Source of the DNA: Chloroflexota bacterium
GTDB lineage: Bacteria; Chloroflexota; UBA11872; VXNJ01
Assembly (NCBI GenBank): GCA_026707405.1
Contig: JAPOWW010000001.1
Span: 1 to 64,000 of the forward strand
DNA: 64,000 nucleotides
Reading direction: 5' to 3'
Part shown: piece after piece, positions 1-9,832 of the stretch
Numbering within the stretch: position 1 is the first letter of the stretch
Layout: each line of letters begins with the position of its first letter
Translations under genes and position numbers: made by a program
Notes under the pieces: model-generated
Database searches by the model: none
The model's input: the letters and a program-made list of their open reading frames with translations, nothing else
What the model was told of the DNA's origin: nothing

Positions 1-9
1 CGGAGGGGA

Positions 10-59
10 TGGATTCCCGCTCCCCGCTTTCGCGGGGACATGCTTCGCGGGAATGACGG
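10..59. repeat. A-type palindromic repeat with extra nested hairpin
   Basis: TGGATTCCCGCTCCCCGCTTTCGCGGGGACATGCTTCGCGGGAATGACGG. Confidence 0.9.
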
Positions 60-210
60 TTGGCGTGGTCGGTGACGGGGGATGCGTTATCGGGGATGTA
101 GATTCCTCGGCTTCGCTCGGAATGACAGTGAGAGGCGGAATGACGGTGAGGGGCGGGATGACAGTGAGGTGGAGCGGTCTGCCTGTGATATGGGTGCAGA
201 TAGCGTTATT

Positions 211-250
211 CCCCCTCACCCTAACCCTCTCCCTCGTAGGGGAGAGGGGA
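211..250. repeat. B-type repeat
   Basis: CCCCCTCACCCTAACCCTCTCCCTCGTAGGGGAGAGGGGA. Confidence 0.9.
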
Positions 251-308
251 TGGATTGCGGATCAAGTCTCGTATGAGCAAGCAGTGGGCAGCCAGGGGAT
301 GGCTGTTT

Positions 309-1847
309 CTATTGGAGGTCCTGGATGACGGCAGCGGCTGCGTTGTGGCCGGGCATTCCGGAGACGCCTCCGCCGGGATGCGCGCCGGAACCGCACAGGT
401 AGAGACCGGCCACCGGCGTTCGGTATGCGGAGCACTCGCGCAGGGGGCGCAGCGCGAGCATCTGGTCGGGGGTCATGTCGATGTGGTGCATGCTGCCGTC
501 GGTTATGCCCGCCATTGCCTCGATGTCTTGCGGCGTATGGAGGTATGAGCGCTCGATGGTCTGGCCGAAATTAGGAGCGAATCGCTCGATCTGACTGACG
601 ATGCTCGCGGTCGCTTCGTCGCGGAACTCGTCCCAACTCTTGCCGTGGGGGCGGATCGGCACGAACTCGACCCAAACCGAAACGGCGTACTTGCCGTCCG
701 GCGCGGAATCGGTGTCGTAGAGCGACGGGCACACGACTGCGAGCGGGTTTTCGTCCGGCAGGCGGCCCGTTCGGGCGGCGGCCCAGGCATCGTCAAGCAC
801 GTCGGGACCGCTGCCGATGGCAGCCTGAGCGTAGTGGTGCGGCAGGGGGCCTTCGCCGGGGAGAGCGGTCCAATCGGGGAGACTGCCGGCGGCGCAGTGC
901 AGCTTCATATAACCGGCGTCGGCATGCAGCCGCCGGACGCGCGTGATGAAGTCCGGCTCAAGGTTGTCCGATCCGACGAGCTTGAGAAACGTCTTGCGGG
1001 GATCGGCATTGGACAGAACCACGCGGGCTGAAATCTGGCTGCCGTCTTCCAGCTCCACGCCAACGGCCTGATCCTCATGGATGATCGTTCGGGTCACGCC
1101 GGCGTTCGTTCGGAACTCGGCTCCGGCGGCCTCGGCCGATTCTCTGAGCGCCGTAGCGACAGCGCCCATACCGCCCCTCGGATAGCCGACTTTGCCTATA
1201 GCGGCCAGTTGTTTCGACACGGATGCGTGGAACGCCCAGTACAAGAGCGCGCCGGGGGCGTCCGTGCTACCAGAATCATAAGTCGACACCGTCGTGGCCT
1301 TCATCTCGTCCGACTCGAAGAACTCGTTTACGATGCCCCGGGCGGTTCCCGTTACAAGCTTGTTAAACAGGTCTGCCCTGGCGGTGCCCTCGAATGCGCG
1401 TGCAAACTCGCCGAACGTCGGGGGCGGGGTCAGAAGGTAGGGCGCGAGCATCTCTCCGGCGTCCGCCCAGAATTTATTCCACTCAGGGTAGGAGGCCGCG
1501 TCGTGACGGGAGATCCGCCCTATGGAATCGAGGGTCCGGTCGAGGTCTTTCGAGAAAAGAAGGTGCTTCCCGGAACTGAACGGCTGAAATCTCTCCGGGT
1601 CGCGGTTGAATACGTGGAGGCCGTAGTCGTCCAGTCGCATGTCGTGAAGGATCTTTGGATGGAAAAGCACAAAGCTGTGGGCGCAGGTGGAGAAATGAAA
1701 GCCGGGTATCAGCTCGTCGGTCGAGCAAGCGCCGCCGACCTTGGAGTTGCGTTCGAGCCCCAGAACGCGCAACCCGGCCTTGGCCAAGTAAAAGGCGGCA
1801 ACCAGACCGTTGTTGCCGCATCCGATGATGATCGCGTCGTAATCCAA
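309..1847 (-). CDS. FAD-dependent phytoene desaturase/PYROXD2-like oxidoreductase
   Basis: N-terminal dinucleotide-binding motif DAIIIGCGNNGLVAAFYLAKAGLRVLGLERN; C-terminal LYLCGSGAHPGGGVSGMPGHNAA typical of the family. Confidence 0.85.
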   Translation of the reverse strand: MDYDAIIIGCGNNGLVAAFYLAKAGLRVLGLERNSKVGGACSTDELIPGFHFSTCAHSFVLFHPKILHDMRLDDYGLHVFNRDPERFQPFSSGKHLLFSKDLDRTLDSIGRISRHDAASYPEWNKFWADAGEMLAPYLLTPPPTFGEFARAFEGTARADLFNKLVTGTARGIVNEFFESDEMKATTVSTYDSGSTDAPGALLYWAFHASVSKQLAAIGKVGYPRGGMGAVATALRESAEAAGAEFRTNAGVTRTIIHEDQAVGVELEDGSQISARVVLSNADPRKTFLKLVGSDNLEPDFITRVRRLHADAGYMKLHCAAGSLPDWTALPGEGPLPHHYAQAAIGSGPDVLDDAWAAARTGRLPDENPLAVVCPSLYDTDSAPDGKYAVSVWVEFVPIRPHGKSWDEFRDEATASIVSQIERFAPNFGQTIERSYLHTPQDIEAMAGITDGSMHHIDMTPDQMLALRPLRECSAYRTPVAGLYLCGSGAHPGGGVSGMPGHNAAAAVIQDLQ

Positions 1848-1962
1848 GTCTGGTCGATCCGCCTCGCTCTATGCTCCTCCTAAAGATTACAGAGATTTGG
1901 CTGGTCCTGGCGGCGGTACGGGGATGCAGTGCGTGTGCTGCCGATGTGCGTAGTCCGGCGGC

Positions 1963-1994
1963 CTCTGGATGCCGGATCGAGTCCGGCATGACGG
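1963..1994. repeat. A-type variant palindrome
   Basis: CTCTGGATGCCGGATCGAGTCCGGCATGACGG. Confidence 0.8.
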
Positions 1995-2083
1995 AGGATG
2001 GTCGTCGTGAGGTTGTCGTAGCGGTTCCTTTTTGGATCGCCATTGTCGCTGGGCTGGTAGCTTTCAGCCTTGCGATGACCATT

Positions 2084-2121
2084 CACCCTCACCCTACCCC
2101 TCTCCCGTCAAGGGAGAGGGG
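2084..2121. repeat. B-type repeat
   Basis: CACCCTCACCCTACCCCTCTCCCGTCAAGGGAGAGGGG. Confidence 0.9.
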
Positions 2122-2281
2122 ATTCGAGAACGGACTTTCGGGCGGATTGGACGGTGTCCGTCAGCGCTGGGGTTTTGGACGGGCTTGGCCGTATTCGGTG
2201 GGTGGCTGGGTGAAATCGGGAACGGGGTTCATATAGCATGTGCATGAGATTGCGGCTGGTTTATTGGGAGGAGGCGATCTG

Positions 2282-2665
2282 ATGGCGGAAGCAACTGTGG
2301 CGGGGGGTATCGTCAAAGTCCACGGCCCGGACGCGGCGCTGGACCCGTGGCCAATTCCGGCGGAGCAAGTCATTTCGGGCAACCCCGTGGCGAACGGAAG
2401 TGTGCTGTGGCAGTCGGAGTGCAAGCATTTCCTGAACGGTATCTGGGAGTGTTCGCCCGGTTCGTTCACGTGGGACTACTCGTGGAGCGAGACGATTAGT
2501 CTGCTCGAGGGTCACGTGGTGATAACCGACAGCGAGGGCAACACGACCGAAGTGTCGCCGGGCGACCTGATTTTCATTCCCGCCGGAACGAAGTCCACTT
2601 GGGTAGTAACCGAGCACCTTCGCAAGGCGTACCACATCTACTCGGAGACGCCAGTCGAGTTGTAG
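2282..2665 (+). CDS. cupin-domain protein
   Basis: Cupin pattern SETISLLEGHVVITDSEGNTTEVSPGDLIFIPAGTKSTWVV; internal ATG at 2282 preferred over 2240. Confidence 0.75.
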   Translation: MAEATVAGGIVKVHGPDAALDPWPIPAEQVISGNPVANGSVLWQSECKHFLNGIWECSPGSFTWDYSWSETISLLEGHVVITDSEGNTTEVSPGDLIFIPAGTKSTWVVTEHLRKAYHIYSETPVEL

Positions 2666-2797
2666 GCCGAAGTTGGGGTGAGGGGCGAGGCATTCCGAAA
2701 TCGGGCGCGCCCTGACCCTCCAGAAACCGTTGCATGAGTTCGAGTTAACGAGAGTTGTGGAATTGAGCCTATTGCCGCCAAGGCGTGACTTAGGGCT

Positions 2798-2827
2798 TCT
2801 GGATTCCCGCTTTTGCGGGAATGACGG
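2798..2827. repeat. A-type repeat upstream of ADH copy 1
   Basis: TCTGGATTCCCGCTTTTGCGGGAATGACGG. Confidence 0.9.
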
Positions 2828-2856
2828 TTTTTTCAGGGGTTACCGATAGCGGGAGG

Positions 2857-4041
2857 ATGAAGTTGGCATCGCAGTCTGAAGCGCGGTCTTTCCTGGTCCC
2901 GCCGTTTCTGCGCGTGGGCGGTGGGGCGCTGGATTCGCTGGGAGAGGCGCTGGCGGAAGTCGGCGCGCGGCGAGCACTGCTCGTCACGGATGCCGTGATG
3001 GGGAAGTCGGACTGGATCCCGCGGATAGTGGAGCTCTGCGACGCGCAGGGCGTGAGCGTGACGATGATCGACAGCGTCGATTCAGAACCGACATCGATCG
3101 ACGTCGACGACGCATTGGCGGCGGCGCGGGTGAGCGATTGCGACGCGATGATCGGGTTCGGCGGCGGGAGCGCGCTGGATACGGCCAAGTCGGCGGCGCT
3201 GCTGGTGACCAACGGCGGGTCGATTGTCGATTATGAAGGGCGTTTCAAGTTTCCCAAACCTGGAATCCCCGTAATAGCGATCCCGACAACCGCCGGGACG
3301 GGGAGCGAGGTGAGCCGTTACGTCGCGATAACGGACCCGGTACGGGACGTGAAGATGCTGCTGACGAGCGACTACCTGATCGCGACCGCAGCCATCGTGG
3401 ATCCTGCTCCTACGGTGACGATGCCCCCGGGCGTGACCGCGGCGACGGGCATCGACGCGCTGACGCACGCAATCGAGTCGTACGTGGCGAAGACCGCGCA
3501 TCCGATGTCGGACGCGATGGGCATAGCGGCGATAGCCAGTATTTCAAAGAGCCTGGTGCGGGCGTTCAACGAGCCGGACGACCTGGAGGCGAGGGAGACG
3601 ATGTCGGTGGCCGCCATGCAGGCGGGGATCGCATTTTGCAACGCCTCGGTCGCTCTGGTGCACGCGATGGCCCGGCCCTTGGGAGCGCATTTTCACATTC
3701 CGCACGGCGTATCGAACGCGATGCTGCTGGAAACGGTGATGGCGTACAGCATTTCGGGCGCACCGGAGCGGTTTGCGGCCGTGGGACGCGCGATGGGCGG
3801 TCGCGACGGGAACGGCTCGGATGAGCGCGCGGCGTGGGAGTCGGTGAAGCTGGTCGGGAAGATGTGCCGAGACCTGAAGATTCCGTCGCTCGCTGAATGG
3901 GGGGTCGAGAAGGAGACCTTCAATGGGCTGGCTCCAAAGATGGCGCAGGATGCGATAGACAGCGGGAGTCCGGCGAACAACCCGCGCGTGCCGTCGCCGG
4001 ACGAGATCGTGGAGTTGTATCACCGGGCGTATGGGCGGTAG
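2857..4041 (+). CDS. iron-containing alcohol dehydrogenase (copy 1)
   Basis: GGGSALDTAKSAA, PTTAGTGSEVSRYV, GIDALTHAIESYV and HIPHGVSNAMLLE motifs; start chosen by alignment with copy 2. Confidence 0.92.
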   Translation: MKLASQSEARSFLVPPFLRVGGGALDSLGEALAEVGARRALLVTDAVMGKSDWIPRIVELCDAQGVSVTMIDSVDSEPTSIDVDDALAAARVSDCDAMIGFGGGSALDTAKSAALLVTNGGSIVDYEGRFKFPKPGIPVIAIPTTAGTGSEVSRYVAITDPVRDVKMLLTSDYLIATAAIVDPAPTVTMPPGVTAATGIDALTHAIESYVAKTAHPMSDAMGIAAIASISKSLVRAFNEPDDLEARETMSVAAMQAGIAFCNASVALVHAMARPLGAHFHIPHGVSNAMLLETVMAYSISGAPERFAAVGRAMGGRDGNGSDERAAWESVKLVGKMCRDLKIPSLAEWGVEKETFNGLAPKMAQDAIDSGSPANNPRVPSPDEIVELYHRAYGR

Positions 4042-4088
4042 GTGGGCTAGCCTTGGCGCTGAACAGCTAGAGTCTCCGCTCCGGGCCT

Positions 4089-4240
4089 TCTGGATTCCCG
4101 CTCCCCGCTCTCGCGGGAATGACGGGACGGCGTGGATGTTGGCGGCGCATGGGGGAGCTTCCGCGTCAGGGGAGACCCTCACCCTATCCCTCTCCCTCAA
4201 GGGAGAGGGGACTGGATTCCCGCTTTCGCGGGAATGACGG
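4089..4240. repeat. Composite A-spacer-B-A repeat block between ADH copies
   Basis: A 4089-4124; spacer ACGGGACGGCGTGGATGTTGGCGG; B 4175-4210; A 4211-4240. Confidence 0.95.
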
Positions 4241-4339
4241 TAAGGCGCCGGGATGATCGTTCTTCGAAGGTCTGATCGAGGGGGAAGAGGTCTCGTTACC
4301 CCGTGACAGAGATTTACATAGGTCTTGGATAGCGGAGGT

Positions 4340-5524
4340 TTGACATTGGCAACGCAGTCGGAAGCACGGTCGTTTCTGGTCCCGCCGTTTCTGCGCGTGG
4401 GCGGCGGGGCGCTGGATTCGCTGGGAGAGGCGCTGGCGAATGTTGGTGCGCGGCGAGCACTGATCGTCACGGATTCCGTGATGGGAAAGTCGGAGTGGAT
4501 TCCGCGGATAGTGGAGCTTTGCGATGCGCAGGGCGTGAGCGTTACGAAGATCGACAGCATCGATTCGGAACCGACGTCGGTCGACGTTGATGATGCACTA
4601 GAAGCGGCCCTCGCGAGCGACTGTGACGCGGTGATCGGGTTCGGCGGCGGGAGCGCGCTGGATACGGCGAAGTCGGCTGCGCTACTGGTGACCAACGGCG
4701 GCTCGATCGTGGATTACCAAGGGTATTACAGGTTTCCCAAACCTGGGATTCCGGTCGTGGCGATCCCGACGACCGCCGGGACTGGAAGCGAGGTGAGCCG
4801 CTACGTCGCGATCATGGATCCGGTGCGGGACGTGAAAATGCATTTCACGAGCGACTTCCTGATCCCGGCCGCGGCAATCGTGGATCCTGCTCCGACGGTG
4901 ACGATGCCGCCCGGCGTGACAGCGGCGACGGGCATTGACGCGCTGACGCACGCGATCGAGTCTTACGTGGCGAAGACGGCACATCCGATGTCGGACGCGA
5001 TGGGCATATCGGCCATAGCCAGTATTTCGAAGAGCCTCGTGCGGGCGTTCAACGAGCCGGACGACCTGGAGGCGAGGGAGACTATGTCGGTAGCGGCCAC
5101 GCAGGCGGGGGTTGCGTTTTGCAACGCTTCGGTCGCGCTGGTGCACGGCATGGCCCGGCCCCTGGGAGCGCATTTCCATATACCGCACGGCGTGTCGAAC
5201 GCGATGCTGCTGGAAACGGTGATGGCGTACAGCATCTCGGGCGCGACTGAGCGGTATGCGGCCGTGGGACGCGCGATGGGCGGTCGCGACGGGAACGGCT
5301 CGGACGAGCGCGCGGCGTGGGAGTCGGTGAAGCTGGTCGGGAAGATGTGCCGGGACCTGGAGATTCCATCACTCGCGGAATGGGGCGTGGAGGAGGGGAC
5401 CTTCAAGGGGCTGGCACCCAAGATGGCGCAGGATGCGATAGATAGCGGGAGTCCGGCGAACAACCCGTGCGTGCCGTCGCCGGACGAGATCGTGGAGCTG
5501 TATCACCGGGCGTACGGGCGGTAG
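4340..5524 (+). CDS. iron-containing alcohol dehydrogenase (copy 2, TTG start likely)
   Basis: Near-identical along its length to 2857..4041; (M)TLATQSEARSFLVPPFLRVGGGALDSLGEAL. Confidence 0.92.
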   Translation: MTLATQSEARSFLVPPFLRVGGGALDSLGEALANVGARRALIVTDSVMGKSEWIPRIVELCDAQGVSVTKIDSIDSEPTSVDVDDALEAALASDCDAVIGFGGGSALDTAKSAALLVTNGGSIVDYQGYYRFPKPGIPVVAIPTTAGTGSEVSRYVAIMDPVRDVKMHFTSDFLIPAAAIVDPAPTVTMPPGVTAATGIDALTHAIESYVAKTAHPMSDAMGISAIASISKSLVRAFNEPDDLEARETMSVAATQAGVAFCNASVALVHGMARPLGAHFHIPHGVSNAMLLETVMAYSISGATERYAAVGRAMGGRDGNGSDERAAWESVKLVGKMCRDLEIPSLAEWGVEEGTFKGLAPKMAQDAIDSGSPANNPCVPSPDEIVELYHRAYGR

Positions 5525-5574
5525 GCGGCGGGCTGAGGTTATTTTTGAACCAATTGTTGCACTTGGATTGTGAA

Positions 5575-5915
5575 TCCACCTTCCCGCTTTCGCGGGAATG
5601 ACGGGACGGCGTGGATGTTGACGGCGCATGGGGGAGCATCGGCACCAGGGGACACCCTCACCCTATCCCTCTCCCGTCAAGGGAGAGGGGAATGGGATTC
5701 GCCGCTTAGTCTCCGGCCTCTGGATTCCGGGTTTCGCGGGAATGACGGGACGGCGTGGATGTTGACGGCGCTTAAGAGAGCGTCGGCGTCAAGCGACACC
5801 CTCACCCTATCCCTCTCCCGTCAAGGGAGAGGGGACTGGAATTCGCCGCTAGGCCTCCGGCCTCTGGATTCCGGCCCCGTATCGAGTACGGGGCAGGCTT
5901 TTGCCGGTATGACGG
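5575..5915. repeat. Composite A-spacer-B x2 plus terminal A(D) block after ADH copy 2
   Basis: A 5575-5604, B 5653-5690, A 5719-5748, B 5797-5834, A with nested D 5863-5915; same spacer as 4089-4240. Confidence 0.95.
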
Positions 5916-5934
5916 AAGGGGGACGGTTGCGCGT

Positions 5935-7458
5935 TTACGAGTCGGCGAACTGGAAGCCGTATAGCTCGGCGTTGCGGAGGTAGAACTTTAGCTTCACGCC
6001 GCCGGGGATTTCGTTGACTGTTTCGCGGCCCGACCATTTGACGGGGTGACGCACGGCGTCGCCGGTGAACCGCCGGCAGCGGTCGCGGGAGTATTCGGCC
6101 CAAACGTTGTTCCAGCCGTCCATGATCTCGACGTCGATATAGCCGTCCGGGCCGCAGCGTCCGTTGATGAAGAGACGGGCGCCAGTCGAGAACATCGGCT
6201 TGGTCTCGATCCAGCCCTCCCGGACGGTTGCGTCGAGGGAGACGTAGCCGTCGAGCCGCAGCGTCGCCAGACAGAGATGGTGTCCGTTTTCGGAATAGCT
6301 GGCGTCGTGGGCTTCGGGAACTTAGGGGCGCTGATCGTGGGGCATTATCCACCAGTCATGATGGACGTTCATCCCGCCGTAGTAGATCCATAGCTCGTCA
6401 CCGACCACGAGGGGCTGATTCGGCGTTTCGGCCATGAACTGGTCGCAGGATCCTTCGCCGCCGCGCGGCACGAACGGACGGTGTTCCAGAAAACGGTCCC
6501 ATTTGCGGCCGTCCCGGCTGTAGTGCAAATACATGTCCATGGTGTTGTCCACCTGGTGGAGCACGTTGAGGATGCCGAGGTGCATCTCGCCGGCGCGCCA
6601 GGGTACGAAGCCGTAGAAGGCGTCGTCGAGATTGTCGCGCTCGTCAGGGTCCCACAGGAGCTCCGGCTCGGACCAGTTTTCCAGGTCGGGGCTTTCGAGA
6701 CGGTATATGCGCCGCCGCGTCCCCCAGACGCCTTCCGGGCGGCCGGGCCAGACGGGCGCGAACCAGCTGTCCATGTCGGGATGACCGCTTCCGCCGGCGG
6801 CTCCGCCGTAACGTCCCCAAACAACGTATTTGTCGTCGACCTCGTCGTAGGTGAGGATCTCGACATCGCTTTTCCAGCCCGGGATGATCGGATTGTTCTC
6901 GTGAGGCGTCCAGCCGATTCCGTCGCTTGAGTAATCGAGTCGCAGGCCGCCGGGCGCTCCGCCCCTCTTCGACGTGTCGAGGTTCAGGTAGACCATCTTG
7001 AAGCGGCGCGAGGGGTCTTGGGCCAGAGGGTCGAGCATGATTGACGGGCAGCCCTTCATCACGACCGGCGGATTGAAGACGGCGTTGGTGTCGTAGCCGT
7101 CGATGAAGTGCTTGCCGAGGGCGGGTTTTTCCCAATTGAGGCCGTCGGTGGACTGCGCGTAGAAGAGGCGCTCACGGCTGGGCAGACCCTTGGAGAAGTA
7201 CTCGTAGAAGTCCTCGTACCAGCACTTGTACAGGTCGTCGACGGGGTCCTTGATCACGTTGAAGGCGCTGGTGCGGAAGTAGGTAGTGACTTCCCAGGGT
7301 TTGTCGCGCCGGATGATCGGGTTGGCGGGGTGCTTGACGGGAGTGTGTTGACGGCGGGTGACGTTCTTTACGACGGCTATGACGTCGTCGTCGATGAATA
7401 GCTGGCGGGTGTCTCCGACATCCTTGTTCACGGTGTCGCGTGAATATGCAACGTGCAT
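5935..7458 (-). pseudogene. five-bladed beta-propeller (GH32/43-like) family protein interrupted by an in-frame TAA at 6322-6324
   Basis: 6322..7458 and 5935..6195 are in the same frame; together they match the intact 518-aa paralogue at 13451..15007. Confidence 0.8.
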
Positions 7459-7636
7459 GGCGGCCTCCTATGACGGCTCCTGCGCACGACCCGCGCGGGC
7501 CGCGAATATAGCACCCGTCGAGACTCGGGACGGAAGAGTGACGGGGTCGATTGGATTTTACGGTTGTGGTGAGGGGCGGCGGCTAGCGGAGGGAGGGCGG
7601 TTCGCGAACCGCCCCGACGGAGTCCGAATGGGGGGA

Positions 7637-7688
7637 TGGATTCCCGCCCCCGATCGGGTCGAGGGCAGGCTTTTCGCGGGGATGACGG
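7637..7688. repeat. A-type repeat with nested D module
   Basis: TGGATTCCCGCCCCCGATCGGGTCGAGGGCAGGCTTTTCGCGGGGATGACGG. Confidence 0.9.
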
Positions 7689-7821
7689 TTTGGGTGGTGG
7701 GTGGGATGAGGGGATGCGCTGGGCGCCCTTCGACCCTCGACAGGCTCAGGACATGCCGCATACGGATTTGTTGGCGGGAGGCTAGTTTCCTCGGCTTCGC
7801 TCGGAACGACGGTTTGGGGGG

Positions 7822-8739
7822 CTAGCGTCCGGTCAATCCGCTGAGCGCAATTCCCCTGATGAAATACCGTTGCGCGGCGAAGAATAGGACGAGAATCGGG
7901 ACCAGCATTATGACGCCGGACGCCATCAACTGATTCCAGGGCGGGATGGCCGCGAAGTCGGACGCGTCCACCAGGAACGACCGCAGAGCCAGAGCCAGGG
8001 TCCGCCAAGTCTCGCTGTTGAGGAATATGAGCGGAGATATGAACTCGTTCCAGTGCGACTGGACCGAGAATATGGCCACCGTTGCGAGCGCGGGACCCGT
8101 CAGCGGCAGGATGATGTTCCAGTAGATTCGCAGGTAAGAGGCCCCGTCGGCCAAGGCGGCCTCGTCAAGCTCCTTGGGTAATTGCAGCATGAACTGGCGG
8201 ACGAGGAAGATGAAAAACGCGCCTCCACCGAACCAGAACGGGACGATGAGCGGGAGCGGCGTGTCGATCCATTTCATGTATCTGAACAGAACGAACTGAG
8301 GAACGAGCGTGACGATTCCCGGCAGCATCATCGTGGAGAGCATTAGAACGAACAGGGGGCCGCGCCCCGGGAAGTTGATTCTGGCGAATCCGAACGCGAC
8401 CATCGAGCTTGTGATGATAGTGCCTATGGTGGCGAGGACCGTGATGAAAACGCTGTTGAGGAAGAACTGGTGGATGCCGGTGTCGCCCCAAACGTCGATG
8501 TAATTGTTCCAGGCGACGGGGTAGGGGATCAGCTCGGGCGGGAACCGAAACTCCTTGCCCGACTCCTTTAGGGACGTGGAAATCATCCAGAACAGCGGGA
8601 TCGACGAGATAAGGCCGATTATGGTGAGCATCAGGTAGTTCAGCGAAATGAACGAAAACCGGCGCAGGTGATAGTAGCGGCCGCGCCGGCGGACCGAACT
8701 CGCGACCACCCTGGTATCCGCCGTCATCGCGGAGTCCAT
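7822..8739 (-). CDS. ABC transporter permease, MalG/UgpE type (carbohydrate)
   Basis: Six hydrophobic segments; EAA-like loop ELDEAALADGASYLRIYWNIILPLTGPALATV. Confidence 0.9.
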   Translation of the reverse strand: MDSAMTADTRVVASSVRRRGRYYHLRRFSFISLNYLMLTIIGLISSIPLFWMISTSLKESGKEFRFPPELIPYPVAWNNYIDVWGDTGIHQFFLNSVFITVLATIGTIITSSMVAFGFARINFPGRGPLFVLMLSTMMLPGIVTLVPQFVLFRYMKWIDTPLPLIVPFWFGGGAFFIFLVRQFMLQLPKELDEAALADGASYLRIYWNIILPLTGPALATVAIFSVQSHWNEFISPLIFLNSETWRTLALALRSFLVDASDFAAIPPWNQLMASGVIMLVPILVLFFAAQRYFIRGIALSGLTGR

Positions 8740-8742
8740 CAG

Positions 8743-9678
8743 CTAGTTCCCCGCGCCTTCGTAATAGACCCACTTGCGGGCGATAAGGAACTGGAGCAGC
8801 GTGAATATCATGATGATGGCCAGCAGCACCCAGGCCACGGTTGCGGCGTATCCCATCTTGAAGAACTCGAAGGCGTGCTGGTAGAGCCAAAGCACGTAGA
8901 ACAGCGTGGCGTTGACCGGGCCGCCGGCGGTGGCGATGAACGCCACCGTAAATACCTGGAACGACCCGATGATTCCTATTACAAGGTTAAAAAAGATTAC
9001 GGGCGTGATCATGGGCACGGTGACGTGCCAGAAGCGGCGCAGCAATCCCGCGCCATCGATTGCGGCCGCCTCGATCAGCGTCTCGGGGACGCTCTGAAGC
9101 CCGGCCAGGAAAATGACCATCTGCGGTCCGACAGTCCAAAGACTCATGATGATGAACGCGGGCTTGACCCAAACCGGATCACCGAGCCAGTAGACGGCGG
9201 GAATCCCGACCAGGCTCAATAGCCAGTTGAAGAATCCGAAGTCCAGATTGAACATATAGACGAACAGAATCACGGACGCGACGGTCGGGGTCACCGTGGG
9301 CAGGTAGAAGATCGTGCGGAAGGTGTTGATCCCACGGAGCTTCTGATTCAGCACCAGCGCCATTGCGAGCGCGAGCACAATTTGAAGCGGGACCGAGATG
9401 AAGGTGTAGTACGCCGTGTTGCCAAGTGAAATGTAGAACAGCTTGTCATGGACCATTCGGTTGAAGTTGGCGGCGCCGATGAATTTAGGCGGCGTCAGCA
9501 GGTCGAACTGGGTGAACGAGATCACGGCGGAGTAGATCATCGGGTAGGCCGTGAAGATCAGAAACCCCAAGACCCACGGCGAGATAAAGAAATAGCCCCA
9601 GGCGTAACGAGTTGCCCTGGCGCCTCCAAACCACAGACGCCGCCGCGGGCGGGCCTGCTGAACGTTCGCCGCCGTCAT
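8743..9678 (-). CDS. ABC transporter permease, MalF/UgpA type (carbohydrate)
   Basis: EAA-like loop ETLIEAAAIDGAGLLRRFWHVTVPMITPVIFF; adjacent to second permease. Confidence 0.9.
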   Translation of the reverse strand: MTAANVQQARPRRRLWFGGARATRYAWGYFFISPWVLGFLIFTAYPMIYSAVISFTQFDLLTPPKFIGAANFNRMVHDKLFYISLGNTAYYTFISVPLQIVLALAMALVLNQKLRGINTFRTIFYLPTVTPTVASVILFVYMFNLDFGFFNWLLSLVGIPAVYWLGDPVWVKPAFIIMSLWTVGPQMVIFLAGLQSVPETLIEAAAIDGAGLLRRFWHVTVPMITPVIFFNLVIGIIGSFQVFTVAFIATAGGPVNATLFYVLWLYQHAFEFFKMGYAATVAWVLLAIIMIFTLLQFLIARKWVYYEGAGN

Positions 9679-9832
9679 GGCTTACGGATCGAACGCGGCA
9701 TGACCACGCCAAGACCTACCGGGAGCGAGCCTCCGAAAATGCCGCAGCGGATCATCCCTACGTCCAATGTGTGTATGTTCCGAACACCGGCGCCCGGGGC
9801 CGGCAGCCCCGGGCGCCAGAATGCGCTATGCC

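Noticed and set aside
4089-4240. A/B palindromes as Rho-independent terminators
   Set aside because: Stem-loops lack T-tracts, occur in several orientations, at gene starts and inside genes, so they are better treated as dispersed repeats.
3544-4695. 383-aa minus-strand ORF across the ADH genes
   Set aside because: Antisense to two clear ADH genes; contains translated repeats (RHSRESGNP); GC-rich shadow ORF.
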